A stretch of DNA of 5,411 nt. Origin: Eubacteriales bacterium (GTDB lineage Bacteria; Bacillota; Clostridia; Peptostreptococcales; Anaerovoracaceae). The position numbers were made by a program, and so were the translations under genes. The stretch spans positions 1 to 5,411 of the forward strand of contig JAQUYZ010000151.1 of the NCBI GenBank assembly GCA_028691625.1, given 5' to 3'. The notes beneath the pieces are model-generated. The model saw nothing but the letters and a program-made list of their open reading frames with translations. It searched no databases and was not told where the DNA came from. Shown piece after piece: positions 5,208-5,411 of the stretch (positions are counted from its first letter, which is position 1; each line of letters opens with the position of its first letter).

Positions 5208-5411
5208 ATGTATCAAATCGGTTTTGATGTGGGCGGTACCAACCTGAAGGTGGGGGTCGTTTCAGACAATATGGAGATCATTGCAAGCAGAAATGTTGCA
5301 TTTCCAAAAGGGGAGACCTATGAACAGATCGCAGCGCTCATGGCGGAGCAGGTGATCAGCCTGGCAGAAGCAACACAAATTCCGGTAACGGAATTCAAGT
5401 CCATCGGTGTC
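5208..5411 (+). CDS. N-terminus of a ROK-family sugar kinase or regulator (partial)
   Basis: The first 68 residues are present and the frame is open to the window edge. It starts MYQIGFDVGGTNLKVGVV, the phosphate-1 loop of the actin-like ATPase fold (DxGGTxxK; D7, G9, G10, T11), typical of ROK proteins such as glucokinases and N-acetylmannosamine kinases. No DNA-binding helix-turn-helix precedes the kinase fold, so it is more likely an enzyme than a NagC/XylR-type repressor. AGGAGA (5195-5200) lies 7 bases before the ATG. The sugar-binding EHGH-type and zinc-binding motifs, which would indicate the substrate, fall outside the window. It lies 359 bases after glnA on the same strand, so it may have its own promoter. 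Confidence 0.87.
   Translation, partial: MYQIGFDVGGTNLKVGVVSDNMEIIASRNVAFPKGETYEQIAALMAEQVISLAEATQIPVTEFKSIGV

Overview
The window looks like ordinary chromosomal DNA from a low-to-moderate GC member of the Bacillota, most likely an anaerobic Clostridia-type organism. The evidence is strong purine-rich ribosome binding sites, TATAAT-type promoters, short AT-rich intergenic gaps and the protein families present. No insertion sequence, phage gene, CRISPR array, tRNA or rRNA was seen.

Layout: (1) positions 1-144, minus strand, carry the first 48 codons of a membrane-anchored protein that runs off the left edge. (2) A divergent promoter region (145-258) separates it from a plus-strand plsC-type acyltransferase (259-1005). 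(3) A small cupin protein follows on the same strand (1066-1542). (4) A hairpin terminator at 1548-1586 sits between the cupin gene and a convergent shikimate kinase gene (aroK, minus, 1597-2214). (5) A 253-base divergent region (2215-2467) holds a good aroK promoter, a weaker plus-strand promoter and two perfect palindromes. (6) It leads into a two-gene plus-strand unit: a sugar-phosphate nucleotidyltransferase-like protein (2468-3385) and a type I glutamine synthetase (glnA, 3421-4848), 35 bases apart. (7) A 359-base gap (4849-5207) contains no convincing gene but several inverted repeats and a good minus-strand promoter-like sequence. (8) A ROK-family sugar kinase begins at 5208 and is cut by the right edge.

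How the genes fit together: most are housekeeping. PlsC makes phosphatidic acid for membrane lipids, AroK serves aromatic amino acid synthesis and GlnA assimilates ammonia. The nucleotidyltransferase/glutamine synthetase pairing, with a ROK kinase downstream, could hint at a link between nitrogen status and (amino)sugar activation, but that is inference from gene order only. The glutamine synthetase is of the longer beta-like form and has a tyrosine in the position used for adenylylation. The shikimate kinase carries an in-frame extra segment of about 31 residues.

I did not find a clearly new biological system. The best leads are the structured glnA-ROK intergenic region with a possible antisense small RNA, the shikimate kinase insertion, and the palindromes upstream of the nucleotidyltransferase-glnA unit.
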